From NCBI RefSeq assembly GCF_009827655.1, contig NZ_WTYV01000002.1, positions 310,657-374,656 on the forward strand: a DNA stretch of 64,000 bases, read 5' to 3'. The first letter of the stretch is position 1, and each line of letters opens with the position of its first letter. Source of the stretch: Alteraurantiacibacter buctensis. Lineage in GTDB: Bacteria > Pseudomonadota > Alphaproteobacteria > Sphingomonadales > Sphingomonadaceae. The position numbers and the translations under genes were made by a program. Of this stretch, positions 45,287-54,629 are shown piece after piece. The notes below the pieces were generated by a model. The model searched no databases, was not told where the DNA came from, and saw only the letters and a list, made by a program, of their open reading frames with translations.

Positions 45287-46471
45287 TCAGAACGCCGCCA
45301 GCCCGGTAATCGCGCGGCCCAGGATCAGCGCGTGGATATCGTGCGTGCCTTCATAGGTGTTGACGGTTTCCAGGTTCAGCATGTGGCGCATCACCTGGTA
45401 TTCCTCGGAGATGCCGTTGCCGCCGTGCATGTCACGCGCCAGGCGGGCGACATCGAGCGCCTTGCCCACGTTGTTGCGCTTGACGATCGAGATCATCTCG
45501 GGCGCGAAGCGGCCTTCGTCCATCAGGCGGCCGACCCGCAAAGACGCCTGCGCGCCCAGCGTCAGCTCGGTCAGCATGTTGGCCAGCTTCAACTGGTGGA
45601 GCTGGGTGCCCGCCAGCGGCTTGCCGAACTGCTTGCGGTCCAGGCCATACTGGCGCGCGGCGTGGAAGCAGAACTCGCCCGCGCCCAGGGCACCCCAGGA
45701 AATGCCATAGCGCGCGCGGTTGAGGCAGCCGAAGGGCCCCTTGATGCCTTCCACGCCCGGCAGCAGGGCATCGCCCGGCACGGCCACATCGTCCATCATG
45801 ATCATGCCGGTGGTACTGGCCCGCAGCGAAAGCTTGCCGCCGATCTTGGGCGCTTCCAGCCCCTTCATCCCCTTGTCCAGCACGAAGCCGCGCACCTTGC
45901 CGCCGTGGGCCTCGCTCTTGGCCCAGACCACGAAGACATCGGCAAACGGGGAATTACTGATCCAGGTCTTGGCGCCGGAGATCCGGTAACCATCGCCGTC
46001 CTGCTTCGCCACGGTGCGCATCCCGGCGGGGTCGGATCCGGCATCGGGCTCGGTCAGCCCGAAGCAGCCGATCAGCTTGCCGCTGGCAAGGCCGGGCAGG
46101 TACTTCTGCCGCTGGTCTTCCGAACCGTAGGCATGGATCGGGTACATCACCAAGCTCGACTGGACGCTGGCCATGGAGCGATAGCCCGAATCCACCCGCT
46201 CGATCTCGCGCGCCACCAGGCCATAGGCAACATAGCTGGCCCCCGCGCCGCCGTATTCCGGCGGAATGGTCACGCCCAGCATCCCGGCCTCGCCCATCTG
46301 CGGGAACAGCTCGCTGGCATCGGCCTCCTTCGCGAAGTCCTCGATCACGCGCGGTTGCAGCACGCCTTGCGCAAAGCCGTGCGCGGCATCGCGGATCATC
46401 CGCTCCTCGTCGGTCAGCTGGTCATCCAGGTTCAGCGGATCGGCCCAGTCGAAGGGCACCATGTCGGCCAT
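45287..46471 (-). CDS. gcdH: glutaryl-CoA dehydrogenase
   Basis: A 394-residue flavoenzyme that oxidatively decarboxylates glutaryl-CoA to crotonyl-CoA. Acyl-CoA dehydrogenase motifs are present: [18 protein letters not shown], and the catalytic Glu in N-T-Y-E-G-T-H-D. The N-terminal D-W-x-D-P-L-x-L and the [12 protein letters not shown] segment are specific to the GcdH group. It serves lysine, tryptophan and some aromatic degradation. Apparently monocistronic. Confidence 0.92.
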   Translation of the reverse strand: MADMVPFDWADPLNLDDQLTDEERMIRDAAHGFAQGVLQPRVIEDFAKEADASELFPQMGEAGMLGVTIPPEYGGAGASYVAYGLVAREIERVDSGYRSMASVQSSLVMYPIHAYGSEDQRQKYLPGLASGKLIGCFGLTEPDAGSDPAGMRTVAKQDGDGYRISGAKTWISNSPFADVFVVWAKSEAHGGKVRGFVLDKGMKGLEAPKIGGKLSLRASTTGMIMMDDVAVPGDALLPGVEGIKGPFGCLNRARYGISWGALGAGEFCFHAARQYGLDRKQFGKPLAGTQLHQLKLANMLTELTLGAQASLRVGRLMDEGRFAPEMISIVKRNNVGKALDVARLARDMHGGNGISEEYQVMRHMLNLETVNTYEGTHDIHALILGRAITGLAAF

Positions 46472-46536
46472 GCAGAAAGTCTCCTTTGAAACCGCCTTTA
46501 GCGATCTCCATCCGCCGCGCCAATGGGGCTGAAAGG

Positions 46537-47073
46537 TCAGTTGTTGCCGAAGCGCTGCGCGAAGGCGGCCTTGTCTCCTGCGGCCAGCAGCTTCGCCTGC
46601 TCCACCCAGCTTTCGCGCCGGATGCGGCCCTGAAAGCGGCCGAGCTGCGCGTCGATCCGATCGATATCGGCATCGGTCCAGGCGGCGATCTGGGCGAAGG
46701 TGGTGACTCCCTGTTCCGCCAGCAGAGCCTTGATCTTGGGCCCCAGGCCCTTGATCAGCAGCAGGTCATCCCCGCCGGAAGGGGCCGCGGTGGCAACTGT
46801 CGGGGCCTCCGGTCCGGGCAGCGTCACCGGGGTGGCATCGGGTTCCACCAGCGGGACGGCAGCCACATCGGTCGGAGCAAGTGTTACGCCGGGAACGACA
46901 GCAGGCGGGGCATCGATCAATGCCTGGTTGCGGCGGGCGGGGCCGTCAGCCTCGTCGGGCGTCAGCTCGATCCGCGTGCGCCGGTTGGCCATGACCAGCC
47001 ACAGCACCACCACGGCTGCCACCAGCAGCGCCACCACCAGCAGCGCCATGTTAGATTGCACCAGATCGGCCAT
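46537..47073 (-). CDS. membrane-anchored helix-hairpin-helix protein
   Basis: A 178-residue protein with one N-terminal transmembrane helix (about 9-28), a low-complexity Pro/Ala/Val linker and a C-terminal domain with [15 protein letters not shown] and F-A-Q-I-A-A-W-T. The latter is a helix-hairpin-helix fold seen in proteins annotated as predicted 5' flap-nuclease-like; it is more likely a nucleic-acid or protein docking module. Role unknown. Confidence 0.75.
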   Translation of the reverse strand: MADLVQSNMALLVVALLVAAVVVLWLVMANRRTRIELTPDEADGPARRNQALIDAPPAVVPGVTLAPTDVAAVPLVEPDATPVTLPGPEAPTVATAAPSGGDDLLLIKGLGPKIKALLAEQGVTTFAQIAAWTDADIDRIDAQLGRFQGRIRRESWVEQAKLLAAGDKAAFAQRFGNN

Positions 47074-47138
47074 CGCCGTCTCTCCCTCGTCGCGGTTCAG
47101 GGCAGGGAATTAGAGGCAGCGCCGCCAGCCTGCAAGGA

Positions 47139-48692
47139 TCAGGGGGCAGCGGGTGCCGCCGGCTCGTCGTCCGCCTTGATCTGGCGGCGGAACAGCACGC
47201 GGTCTTCCGGGCCGAAGCCCCATTTCCATATCACCCAGCCGTAGACGGCCAGGATCGCCGGGATGCCAAGCACCAGTTCCAGCCATTCGGGCAGGCGGAT
47301 CGCCACCTGGCCCACCAGCACCGCCGCACCGACGGCCCAGACCAGCGGCCAGCGCCAGTTGTTGACCGGGTGGCCCAGGATGCGGCTGAGCATCACCGCC
47401 TTGATGATGGAGGCCACGCCCAGTGCCAGCATCAGCGCGGCAGCGGCGGCAGCGGCGCGGAAATACTCCACCCGCTCGGGCGAGTTGAACTCGATCCGCT
47501 CCACCAGCAGCATCAGGGCCACGGTCAGCACGCCTTGCAGCACGATGGTGCCGATGGAGACCCACAGGTTGCGCAGGCGCGCGACATAGACCAGCGCCGC
47601 CTCGCTCACCACGGCAGTGGCCGCCACCACCTCGGCCGCCAGCAGGAAAGCCAGCGCCCCGGTGCCGGGCACGAAGGTGCCGCCTGCGCCGAACAGGCCC
47701 ATCAGCCCTTCGCCCGGAATGCCCAGCGCCAGGCCGATGCCCGCCTGCGCGGCCACGATCCAGAAGCCCACCTGGCACACCTGCCGGGCAATGGCGGCAT
47801 AGTCCTTCTCCTTCAGCCGGGCGGTGATCACCGGGCCCAGCACCGGCTCGAAACTGGTTTTCAGCTTCTGCGGCAGGCTGGCGACCTGCTGGGCCATGTA
47901 ATAGACGCCCACGGCCACCGGCCCGGCAAACAGGCCCAGGATGAAGATATCCAGCCGCCGCGTGCCCCATTCGATGGCATCGGCCACGGCCAGTGGCAGG
48001 GCGCGCACCGTCATGCGCCAGATGCGCGCCGGGTGCGGGCGATAGCGGCGCGGCAGGCCGTAGGTGCGGAAGAACGGCCACAGCGCCGCCAGCAGGCCGG
48101 CATAGATCGACGCGACATAGGCCAGCACCAGGCCTGACTGGCTGGTGGCCGGGATATAGAAGAACACCGCCGCCAGGATCGAGATGGTCCACGGCTCCAC
48201 CACCGCCCGTGCGCGCACGGTGGTGCCCACGTCGTACTTGTAGGCCTGCGCGGCCAGCACGATCTCGGTCAAGGCAAAGCCGGGCAGGGCCAGCACCACC
48301 CAGCGATCCAGCGGGGTATAGATGCCGCTGGGAAACAGCGGGGCGGGAAACCAGAACAGCGCCAGCCCGCACAAGGCCGACAGCACCAGGCAAACCAGCA
48401 CCGAATCGGCGATGAGGTTGGCAGGCCGGGCCACCCCCTCGGCCAGCCGCTGGGCGAGGCCGCGCTTCTCGCCGATCGAGCAAACCAGCGCGAGCAGCTC
48501 CACGATGACCAGGGCGGAGGCAAAGCGGCCCACGCTTTCCGCGCCATACAACCGCCCGGCCACGAACAGGAACGGGATGCGCGCCACCAGCCGCAGCACG
48601 AAGCCCATGACATTGGTGCGCCCGCCCTTGGCCAGCGCGGCAATGTCACCCTGTGGTGGCCCGGCCTTTGCCTCGTCCGAAGCGCGGCTCAA
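47139..48692 (-). CDS. polysaccharide biosynthesis flippase (Wzx/MATE-like)
   Basis: A 517-residue integral membrane protein with about twelve to fourteen hydrophobic helices, of the oligosaccharide flippase family; it should move lipid-linked sugars across the inner membrane. A long N-terminal extension that overlaps gpsA is unlikely. TTG 48692 is preferred because it overlaps the gpsA stop by four bases (TTGA), like other coupled starts here. An internal ATG near codon 36 is the alternative. Its coupling to gpsA suggests a membrane-biogenesis link. Confidence 0.8.
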   Translation of the reverse strand: MSRASDEAKAGPPQGDIAALAKGGRTNVMGFVLRLVARIPFLFVAGRLYGAESVGRFASALVIVELLALVCSIGEKRGLAQRLAEGVARPANLIADSVLVCLVLSALCGLALFWFPAPLFPSGIYTPLDRWVVLALPGFALTEIVLAAQAYKYDVGTTVRARAVVEPWTISILAAVFFYIPATSQSGLVLAYVASIYAGLLAALWPFFRTYGLPRRYRPHPARIWRMTVRALPLAVADAIEWGTRRLDIFILGLFAGPVAVGVYYMAQQVASLPQKLKTSFEPVLGPVITARLKEKDYAAIARQVCQVGFWIVAAQAGIGLALGIPGEGLMGLFGAGGTFVPGTGALAFLLAAEVVAATAVVSEAALVYVARLRNLWVSIGTIVLQGVLTVALMLLVERIEFNSPERVEYFRAAAAAAALMLALGVASIIKAVMLSRILGHPVNNWRWPLVWAVGAAVLVGQVAIRLPEWLELVLGIPAILAVYGWVIWKWGFGPEDRVLFRRQIKADDEPAAPAAP

Positions 48693-49699
48693 CGCGGCGC
48701 CCCTTCGGCCTGGTTCTCGGCCTTCAGGGGCCGGGTGAGCATGTCCTGCACCACGTGGGCGGCCGATGCCCCGGCCAGCATGGCGCAAACCGCGTCCACG
48801 ATGGGCATGTCCACGCCCTGGGCGGCGGCAAGCTGCTGCAGCACCGGCGCGGTAAAGGCGCCTTCGGCCACGGTGCGCCGGTCGCGCATCAGGGCTTCGG
48901 CAGCCTGGCCTTCGCCCAGCGCCTTGCCCAGGCTGAAGTTACGGCTGGAAGTGGACGAGCAGGTGAGCACCAGGTCACCCAGCCCGCACAGGCCCGACAG
49001 CGTGTCGCGGCGCGCACCCAGCGCCTCGCCAAAACGCAGCATCTCGGCATAGCCGCGGCTGATCAGCGCGGCGCGGGCGTTCTGGCCCAGCTTCAGGCCT
49101 TCCACCACGCCGCAGGCGATGGCCAGCACGTTCTTGACCGAGCCGCCCACTTCCGCGCCGGTCAGGTCATCCGAATAATAGGGCCGGAAGGCGGGCCGGG
49201 CGATCTGCGGGGCGAGCCGTTGCCACTGCTCCTCCCCGCCGCCGCAGGCCAGGGTGACGGCGGTGGGCAGGCCGGCGGCCACCTCATGCGCGAAGGTGGG
49301 GCCGGACAGGACGGCGATGGAGCTGGCGGGGCAGGCGGCGCTGGCCACGTGGTTCATCAGGCGGCCGGTACCGGCCTCGATCCCCTTGGAACACAGCACC
49401 AGGTCACGCGGAGCCTGCGGCAGCCGGGCTAGGACGCTGCCCAGGTGCTGCGCGGGGGTGACCGCCAGCAGCACCTCGCACGCGGCAAGATCGGCCAGTT
49501 CGGCCGTGGCGCGGATGGCGGGCGAGAGTGTGGCAGAGGGCAGGAACAGCTCGTTGCGGTGGGTGCGGTTGATCGCCCCGGCCAGCCCGTCCTCCAGCGC
49601 CCACAGCAGCACCGGGGTGCCGTCTGCTGCCAGCATCTGCGCCAGCGCCGTGCCCCACGCGCCAGCGCCGATGACGCCGATTTGCGATGCTGCATTCAT
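48689..49699 (-). CDS. gpsA: glycerol-3-phosphate dehydrogenase, NAD(P)+
   Basis: A 336-residue cytosolic enzyme that reduces dihydroxyacetone phosphate to sn-glycerol 3-phosphate for phospholipids. The N-terminal Rossmann motif [10 protein letters not shown] is at about residues 10-19, V-G-G-S-V-K-N-V-L carries the catalytic Lys, and [11 protein letters not shown] follows. It overlaps tsaD upstream by four bases and the flippase gene downstream. Confidence 0.95.
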   Translation of the reverse strand: MNAASQIGVIGAGAWGTALAQMLAADGTPVLLWALEDGLAGAINRTHRNELFLPSATLSPAIRATAELADLAACEVLLAVTPAQHLGSVLARLPQAPRDLVLCSKGIEAGTGRLMNHVASAACPASSIAVLSGPTFAHEVAAGLPTAVTLACGGGEEQWQRLAPQIARPAFRPYYSDDLTGAEVGGSVKNVLAIACGVVEGLKLGQNARAALISRGYAEMLRFGEALGARRDTLSGLCGLGDLVLTCSSTSSRNFSLGKALGEGQAAEALMRDRRTVAEGAFTAPVLQQLAAAQGVDMPIVDAVCAMLAGASAAHVVQDMLTRPLKAENQAEGAPR

Positions 49700-50733
49700 G
49701 CCTTGTACCCCGCGCCGCGCACCAGTTCTGCTGCCGGATCGAGTGGCCAGCGCGGGCGGGCGGATACGTCCAGCGGATCGGCCGCGTGGCCCGCGGCCAG
49801 CTTCTCGATCCCCGCCCAGGCGATCATCGCGGCATTATCGGTACACAGCGCCATCGGCGGGGCGATGAACGGCAGGCCGTGGTCCGCCGCCAGCCCCTCC
49901 AGCGCGGCGCGCACCGCCTTGTTGGCCGCCACGCCGCCTGCCACCACCAGCGCGGTGACCGGTTCCATCGTGGCAAGGGCAATGCGGGTGCGATCCAGAA
50001 CGCAGTCGATCGCGGCCTGCTGGAAGCTGGCGGCGATATCCTCGGGCCGGTGCTGGCCGCTGTCCACCGCGCGCAGCACCGCGCTTTTCAGGCCGGCGAA
50101 GGAGAAGTGCGGCTCGCCGCTGCCCACCAGCGGGCGGGGCAGGGGCACGGCCCTGGGGTTGCCGGTGGCGGCCAGCCGCTCCACCGCCGGACCGCCGGGA
50201 TAGCCCAGGCCCAGCACCTTGGCGCTCTTGTCGAAGGCTTCGCCCAGCGCATCGTCGATCGTGGTGGCGAGGCGCTGGTATTGCCCCACGCCCGCCACCC
50301 GCAGCACCTGGCAGTGCCCGCCGGAGACGAGCAGCAGGGCATAGGGGTATTGCAGAGAGGCATCGGCCAGTCGCGGGCTCAGCGCATGGCCTTCCAGGTG
50401 GTTGATCGCCAGCAACGGCTTGTCCCCCGCCATGGCCAGCGCCTTGGCAGTGACCAGGCCGACCATCACTCCGCCGATCAGCCCCGGACCGGCGGTGGCG
50501 GCGATCGCGTCAAGCTCGTCCAAGCCAACTTTGGCTTCGTTCAGCACCTTTTCGACCAGCGGAACAAGCCGTTCGGCATGGGCGCGGGCGGCAATTTCGG
50601 GGACCACGCCACCATAGGGCGCGTGCTCGGCCTCCTGGCTGGCGATGGCCTGCGCCAGGATGCGCCGGTCACCGTCTACCAATGCGGCGGCGGTTTCGTC
50701 GCACGAACTCTCTATGCCCAGCACCAGCACCAT
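49696..50733 (-). CDS. tsaD: tRNA N6-adenosine threonylcarbamoyltransferase
   Basis: A 345-residue Kae1/TsaD protein that attaches the threonylcarbamoyl group to A37 of ANN-decoding tRNAs with TsaB and TsaE. The N-terminal G-I-E-S-S-C-D-E-T and the metal motif H-L-E-G-H are present, as are V-S-G-G-H and the late D-N-A-A-M-I. First gene of the tsaD-gpsA-flippase operon, divergent from hemC with 50 bases between starts. Confidence 0.95.
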   Translation of the reverse strand: MVLVLGIESSCDETAAALVDGDRRILAQAIASQEAEHAPYGGVVPEIAARAHAERLVPLVEKVLNEAKVGLDELDAIAATAGPGLIGGVMVGLVTAKALAMAGDKPLLAINHLEGHALSPRLADASLQYPYALLLVSGGHCQVLRVAGVGQYQRLATTIDDALGEAFDKSAKVLGLGYPGGPAVERLAATGNPRAVPLPRPLVGSGEPHFSFAGLKSAVLRAVDSGQHRPEDIAASFQQAAIDCVLDRTRIALATMEPVTALVVAGGVAANKAVRAALEGLAADHGLPFIAPPMALCTDNAAMIAWAGIEKLAAGHAADPLDVSARPRWPLDPAAELVRGAGYKA

Positions 50734-50783
50734 CGTGCCGCTTCCACTGGACGCAATCGCCGTCTAGGGCAAGGCCGACGCTT

Positions 50784-51713
50784 ATGACCGCACATGTGAA
50801 ATTGAGGCTGGGCACCCGCAATTCGCCCCTGGCCATGGCCCAGGCCCACGAGGTGCGCGCACGCCTGTGCGCCGCGCACGGCTGGGACGAGAGCGCGATC
50901 GAGCTGATCCCCGTGACCGCCAGCGGCGACAAGGTGCAGGACCGCGCCCTGGCCGAGATCGGCGGCAAGGCGCTGTGGACCAAGGAACTGGACCAGTGGC
51001 TGGGCGAGGGGCGGACGGATATCTCGGTCCACTCGCTGAAGGACGTGGAAACGCAGCGCCCGGACGTTTTCGAACTGGGTGCCATCCTGCCGCGCGCCGA
51101 CAAGCGTGACCGGCTGGTAGGTGCCAGTTCCATCGCCCTGATTCCGCGAGGGGCCACCGTGGGCACCAGCGCCCCGCGCCGGGCGGCGCAGCTGCTGAAC
51201 CTGCGGCCCGATTGCAGGGTGGTGCTGTTCCGCGGCAACGTGGCCACGCGCCTGGCCAAGCTGGCGGCGGGGGAGGCGGATGCCACCTTCCTGGCGGCGG
51301 CGGGGCTGGAGCGGCTGGGGCAGACCGGCACCGGCCACCCGCTCGATCCGGCGGACTGGCTGCCCGCACCCTCGCAGGGAGCAATCGCGGTGGAATGCCG
51401 CAGCAACGATGCCGTCACCCGCGCGCTGGTCGCCGCCATAGACCATGCCCCCAGCCGCGCCGAGGTGATGGCCGAGCGGGCCTTGCTGGCCGAACTTGGC
51501 GGCAACTGCCATTCCGCTGTTGCCGTGCTGTGCGACCATGCCGATGGCGAGCTGGCGATGCGCGTCTTGTTGTTCAGTCCTGACGGGGCAGAGCGGGTGG
51601 CGGGCGAGGCACGGTTTTCCGCATCCGACAGTGAGGGACCCGCTCGCCTGGCGCGCGACCTGCTGGCGCGGGCCAGCGAGGCGATCACTGTCCATTTCGG
51701 GCACCACGGATGA
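50784..51713 (+). CDS. hemC: hydroxymethylbilane synthase (porphobilinogen deaminase)
   Basis: A 309-residue cytosolic enzyme joining four porphobilinogens. The signature is seen as R-L-G-T-R-N-S-P-L-A at the start, S-V-H-S-L-K-D-V, and the dipyrromethane-cofactor Cys242 in L-G-G-N-C-H, the same residue number as in E. coli. ATG 50784 is chosen to match the family start. It overlaps hemD by four bases (ATGA). Confidence 0.95.
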   Translation: MTAHVKLRLGTRNSPLAMAQAHEVRARLCAAHGWDESAIELIPVTASGDKVQDRALAEIGGKALWTKELDQWLGEGRTDISVHSLKDVETQRPDVFELGAILPRADKRDRLVGASSIALIPRGATVGTSAPRRAAQLLNLRPDCRVVLFRGNVATRLAKLAAGEADATFLAAAGLERLGQTGTGHPLDPADWLPAPSQGAIAVECRSNDAVTRALVAAIDHAPSRAEVMAERALLAELGGNCHSAVAVLCDHADGELAMRVLLFSPDGAERVAGEARFSASDSEGPARLARDLLARASEAITVHFGHHG

Positions 51714-52387
51714 AGCCGGTCGTAGTCATGCGGCCCGCACGGGGATCGGCCAGCACGGTCAGGCTGGCAGCGGCGCAGGGGCTGGAAGTGCGCGCATTTC
51801 CCCTGTCCACGATCGACCCGGTTGCCTGGGATCCGCCTGCGCCGGAAACCGTCGACGCCCTCCTGCTGGGCAGCGCCAATGCCCTGCGCCATGCAGGTCC
51901 GGCGCTGGCACTCTACCGCGACAAGCCAGCCTTCGTGGTGGGGTCGACCACCGCCATGGCGGCGCGGCGGGCAGGCCTGCGCGTGCAACTGGCGGGCGAA
52001 GGTGGCCTGCAACAGGTGATCGACGCCGTACCCCACCGCGATACGCGGCTGCTGCGGCTGGCCGCGCGTGAGCATGTGACGCTGGACCTGCCTCCAGGGA
52101 TCAGCATGGACACGCGGATCGTCTACGAAACGCAGCACCTGCCGGCACCGCCCGGTCTGGCCGAGCTGCTTCGCACGCCCGCGCTGGTGCTGCTCCATTC
52201 TGCCGGCTTGGCCACCCATTTCGTTGCCGAGTGCGACCGGCTGGGGATCGCCCGCCAGCTCATCAGCCTGGCCGCGCTGGGCCCGCGCATCGTGGCGGCG
52301 GCGGGCGATGGCTGGGCCGAAGTCCGCTCTGCCGCAAAACCCGCCGAAGCCGATTTGTTGGCCTTGGCGCGGGAGATGTGCCAATAA
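51710..52387 (+). CDS. hemD: uroporphyrinogen-III synthase
   Basis: A 225-residue HemD-family protein that closes and inverts the hydroxymethylbilane ring. Sequence is poorly conserved as usual in this family, but R-P-A-R-G-S-A, the L-L-G-S-A-N-A-L-R and V-V-G-S-T-T-A-M-A-A segments, and position after hemC make the call firm. The next gene starts 67 bases downstream. Confidence 0.88.
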   Translation: MKPVVVMRPARGSASTVRLAAAQGLEVRAFPLSTIDPVAWDPPAPETVDALLLGSANALRHAGPALALYRDKPAFVVGSTTAMAARRAGLRVQLAGEGGLQQVIDAVPHRDTRLLRLAAREHVTLDLPPGISMDTRIVYETQHLPAPPGLAELLRTPALVLLHSAGLATHFVAECDRLGIARQLISLAALGPRIVAAAGDGWAEVRSAAKPAEADLLALAREMCQ

Positions 52388-52454
52388 ACCGCCAGCCTGG
52401 GGCTGGGCCAACCGGACCGGGCCAACAGCACCACAGGGCTCGCAAGGGTAATTG

Positions 52455-53375
52455 ATGGACGAAACCCGCTATACTCCCGGACAGACCGCCACCCGCCGGC
52501 GCGGATCGTTGCGCGGCCTGCTGCTGGGCCTGCTTGTCGCCTTCCTGCTGGGCATCGGCATCACCTTCCTGCTGGTCCGCGGCGGCGAGTTCCGCGTAAG
52601 CGACCTGATCAGCGTGGATCGCGCCGATCCCCCCGTGTCGCAGGCCCCGCTGACCGGCCCTGTCACCCCCACGCCCACCGTTCCGGCTGCTCCGGTATCG
52701 CCCGCGCAGGTGGCGCAGCGGATGCAGCAGGTGGAACAGCAGGCTGGCGGGATCGATGCCCGCGTGGCCGCGCTGGAGCAGCAGCTCTCGCACCTGCAGA
52801 TGCAATCGCAGGCCGCCGCCAGCTTTGCCGCGCGCTCGGAGAACCTGCTGATCGCCTTCGCCTCGCGCCGGGCGCTGGAGCGGGGCCAGCCGTTGGGCTA
52901 TCTGACCGATCAGTTGCGCCTGCGCTTTTCGGAAACGCACCCCAATGCCGTGCAGACGGTGATCGCGGCTTCTGAAAACCCCGTCTCGCTGGACGAACTG
53001 CTGGTGCGGCTCGATGCGCTGGACAGCCAGTTGCGCCAGGTACCGCAAGAAGCGGGGCTGCTGGCGCGGATTACGGGACAGGCATCGCGGCTGTTCTCGG
53101 TCCGCAGCGCCGATACCCCATCGCCACAGGCAGACCAGCGGCTGGCCCGCGCGCGGATGGCGCTGGCCAACGGCCAGGTGGAACGCGCGATCAGGGAAGT
53201 GGCGGCGCTGCCCGGTTCCTCCCGCGCGGCTGACTGGCTGATGCAGGCCCAGGCCTATGCCGATGCCCAGCGCGCGCTTGAGGTGCTGGAGGCTGCCTCG
53301 GTGGCCGAACCGCGTGCCTTGCCGACGGCGGCGACGGCGAGCGGGCAGGCGGCAGCCGGGACGGGTGGTTTCTAG
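52455..53375 (+). CDS. mitofilin-like inner-membrane protein (alphaproteobacterial Mic60 homologue)
   Basis: A 306-residue protein with an Arg-rich head, one transmembrane helix (about 21-42), a Pro/Thr/Val linker, a coiled coil rich in Gln (about 80-120) and a C-terminal helical mitofilin region. It follows hemC-hemD, the location known for alphaproteobacterial mitofilin homologues that shape inner membranes. ATG 52455 is chosen over the adjoining TTG. Its stop shares CTAG with the converging monooxygenase gene. Confidence 0.8.
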   Translation: MDETRYTPGQTATRRRGSLRGLLLGLLVAFLLGIGITFLLVRGGEFRVSDLISVDRADPPVSQAPLTGPVTPTPTVPAAPVSPAQVAQRMQQVEQQAGGIDARVAALEQQLSHLQMQSQAAASFAARSENLLIAFASRRALERGQPLGYLTDQLRLRFSETHPNAVQTVIAASENPVSLDELLVRLDALDSQLRQVPQEAGLLARITGQASRLFSVRSADTPSPQADQRLARARMALANGQVERAIREVAALPGSSRAADWLMQAQAYADAQRALEVLEAASVAEPRALPTAATASGQAAAGTGGF

Positions 53376-54586
53376 CCCTTCAGCAGTGCCGGCACCTGGC
53401 CGGATACGCCGCGGGCCTCATCCATGAACCAGCGTTTCAGCGGCGGGGTGCGCTGCACGATGCCCATGCCCAGCCGTCGCACGGCGCTGGGCAGGCGGCC
53501 CGGAATGCCGAACAGCCGCGTCAGGCCATCGGTGGCGCTCATCACCATCAGCGAATCGAGCGCGCGCCACTTCTGGTAGCGGGCCAGCAGTTGCGCATCG
53601 CCGGGATCAAGGCCCAGCCGCATGCCTTCCACCAGCACCTCTACCAGCGTGCCCACATCGCGCAGGCCCAGGTTCAGGCCCTGCCCCGCAATCGGGTGCA
53701 TGCCGTGCGCCGCATCGCCGATCAGGGCCAGGCGCTGCGCGGTGAGGGTAACCGTGTGCTGGAAGCTGAGCGGCCAGGAACTGATCTCGCCATGCAGGGC
53801 CAGCCCGCCCAGCACGCCGTGGGTGCGCTGTTGCGCTTCGGCCAGGAACATGGCGCGCGGCATGGCCAGCACGCCGGCGGCATCCTTTTCCGCCACGGTC
53901 CACACCAGTGCGCTGCGGTGGGTGCCATCTTCGGCATCAAGCAGCGGGAGCAGGGCGAAGGGACCGGCGGGATAGAAGATTTCCCACGCGGTGTTGTCAT
54001 GCGGTTTCTCGTGGGTCAGCCCAACGATCAGCGCGCGGTGGGAATAGTCCCACTGCGCCATGGTGATGCCCGCCTCCTCGCGCGTGGGGGACATTCGCCC
54101 TTCGGCCCCCACCATCAGGCTGGCGTGCAGCACGGTGCCATCGGCCAGCGTGGCGGAAACGCCGTGTTCCCCGCGCTGCCTCTCGATCACCGTGGCGAGC
54201 ATGTGCCGGGTGATCAGCGGCTCGCTGGCTGCCGCTTCGAACAGGGCCAGGCGCAATTGCCGGTTGTGAAACATGCGGCCCAGGCTGCCTTCATGCGGCT
54301 GTGGCTTGAAGTCGATCCGGCCCGGCTTCATCCCGTCGGTGACCGCAATGGCATCGATCGGGCAGCCATGCGGCTCCAGCGCATCGGCCAGGCCGATGTT
54401 GGTGAACAGGTTCCAGCTTGCGGTGGAGATGGCGCTGGCCCGCCCGTCGAACCCCTCTGCCGTCAGTTCCGCCGGGTCGGCCCGGTCAACCACGTGGCTG
54501 GACAGGCCCGCCCGGGCTGCCGCCAGGGCCATGGTCATGCCCACCAGGCCGCCGCCCAGGATCAGGAGATCGCGCTTGTCGCTCAT
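53372..54586 (-). CDS. UbiH/COQ6-family FAD-dependent hydroxylase
   Basis: A 404-residue flavoprotein monooxygenase of ubiquinone biosynthesis. The N-terminal G-G-G-L-V-G motif is near residue 11, and the second FAD motif A-L-I-G-D-A-A-H-G-M-H-P-I-A-G-Q-G-L-N is near 290. It should hydroxylate the quinone ring; which carbon cannot be told from sequence. An alternative ATG lies two codons upstream (54592). Divergent from dsbD. Confidence 0.88.
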   Translation of the reverse strand: MSDKRDLLILGGGLVGMTMALAAARAGLSSHVVDRADPAELTAEGFDGRASAISTASWNLFTNIGLADALEPHGCPIDAIAVTDGMKPGRIDFKPQPHEGSLGRMFHNRQLRLALFEAAASEPLITRHMLATVIERQRGEHGVSATLADGTVLHASLMVGAEGRMSPTREEAGITMAQWDYSHRALIVGLTHEKPHDNTAWEIFYPAGPFALLPLLDAEDGTHRSALVWTVAEKDAAGVLAMPRAMFLAEAQQRTHGVLGGLALHGEISSWPLSFQHTVTLTAQRLALIGDAAHGMHPIAGQGLNLGLRDVGTLVEVLVEGMRLGLDPGDAQLLARYQKWRALDSLMVMSATDGLTRLFGIPGRLPSAVRRLGMGIVQRTPPLKRWFMDEARGVSGQVPALLKG

Positions 54587-54629
54587 GGCCATTGTCCCTA
54601 GATCGTGGGCCACGATGCGCGCAAGTCTC

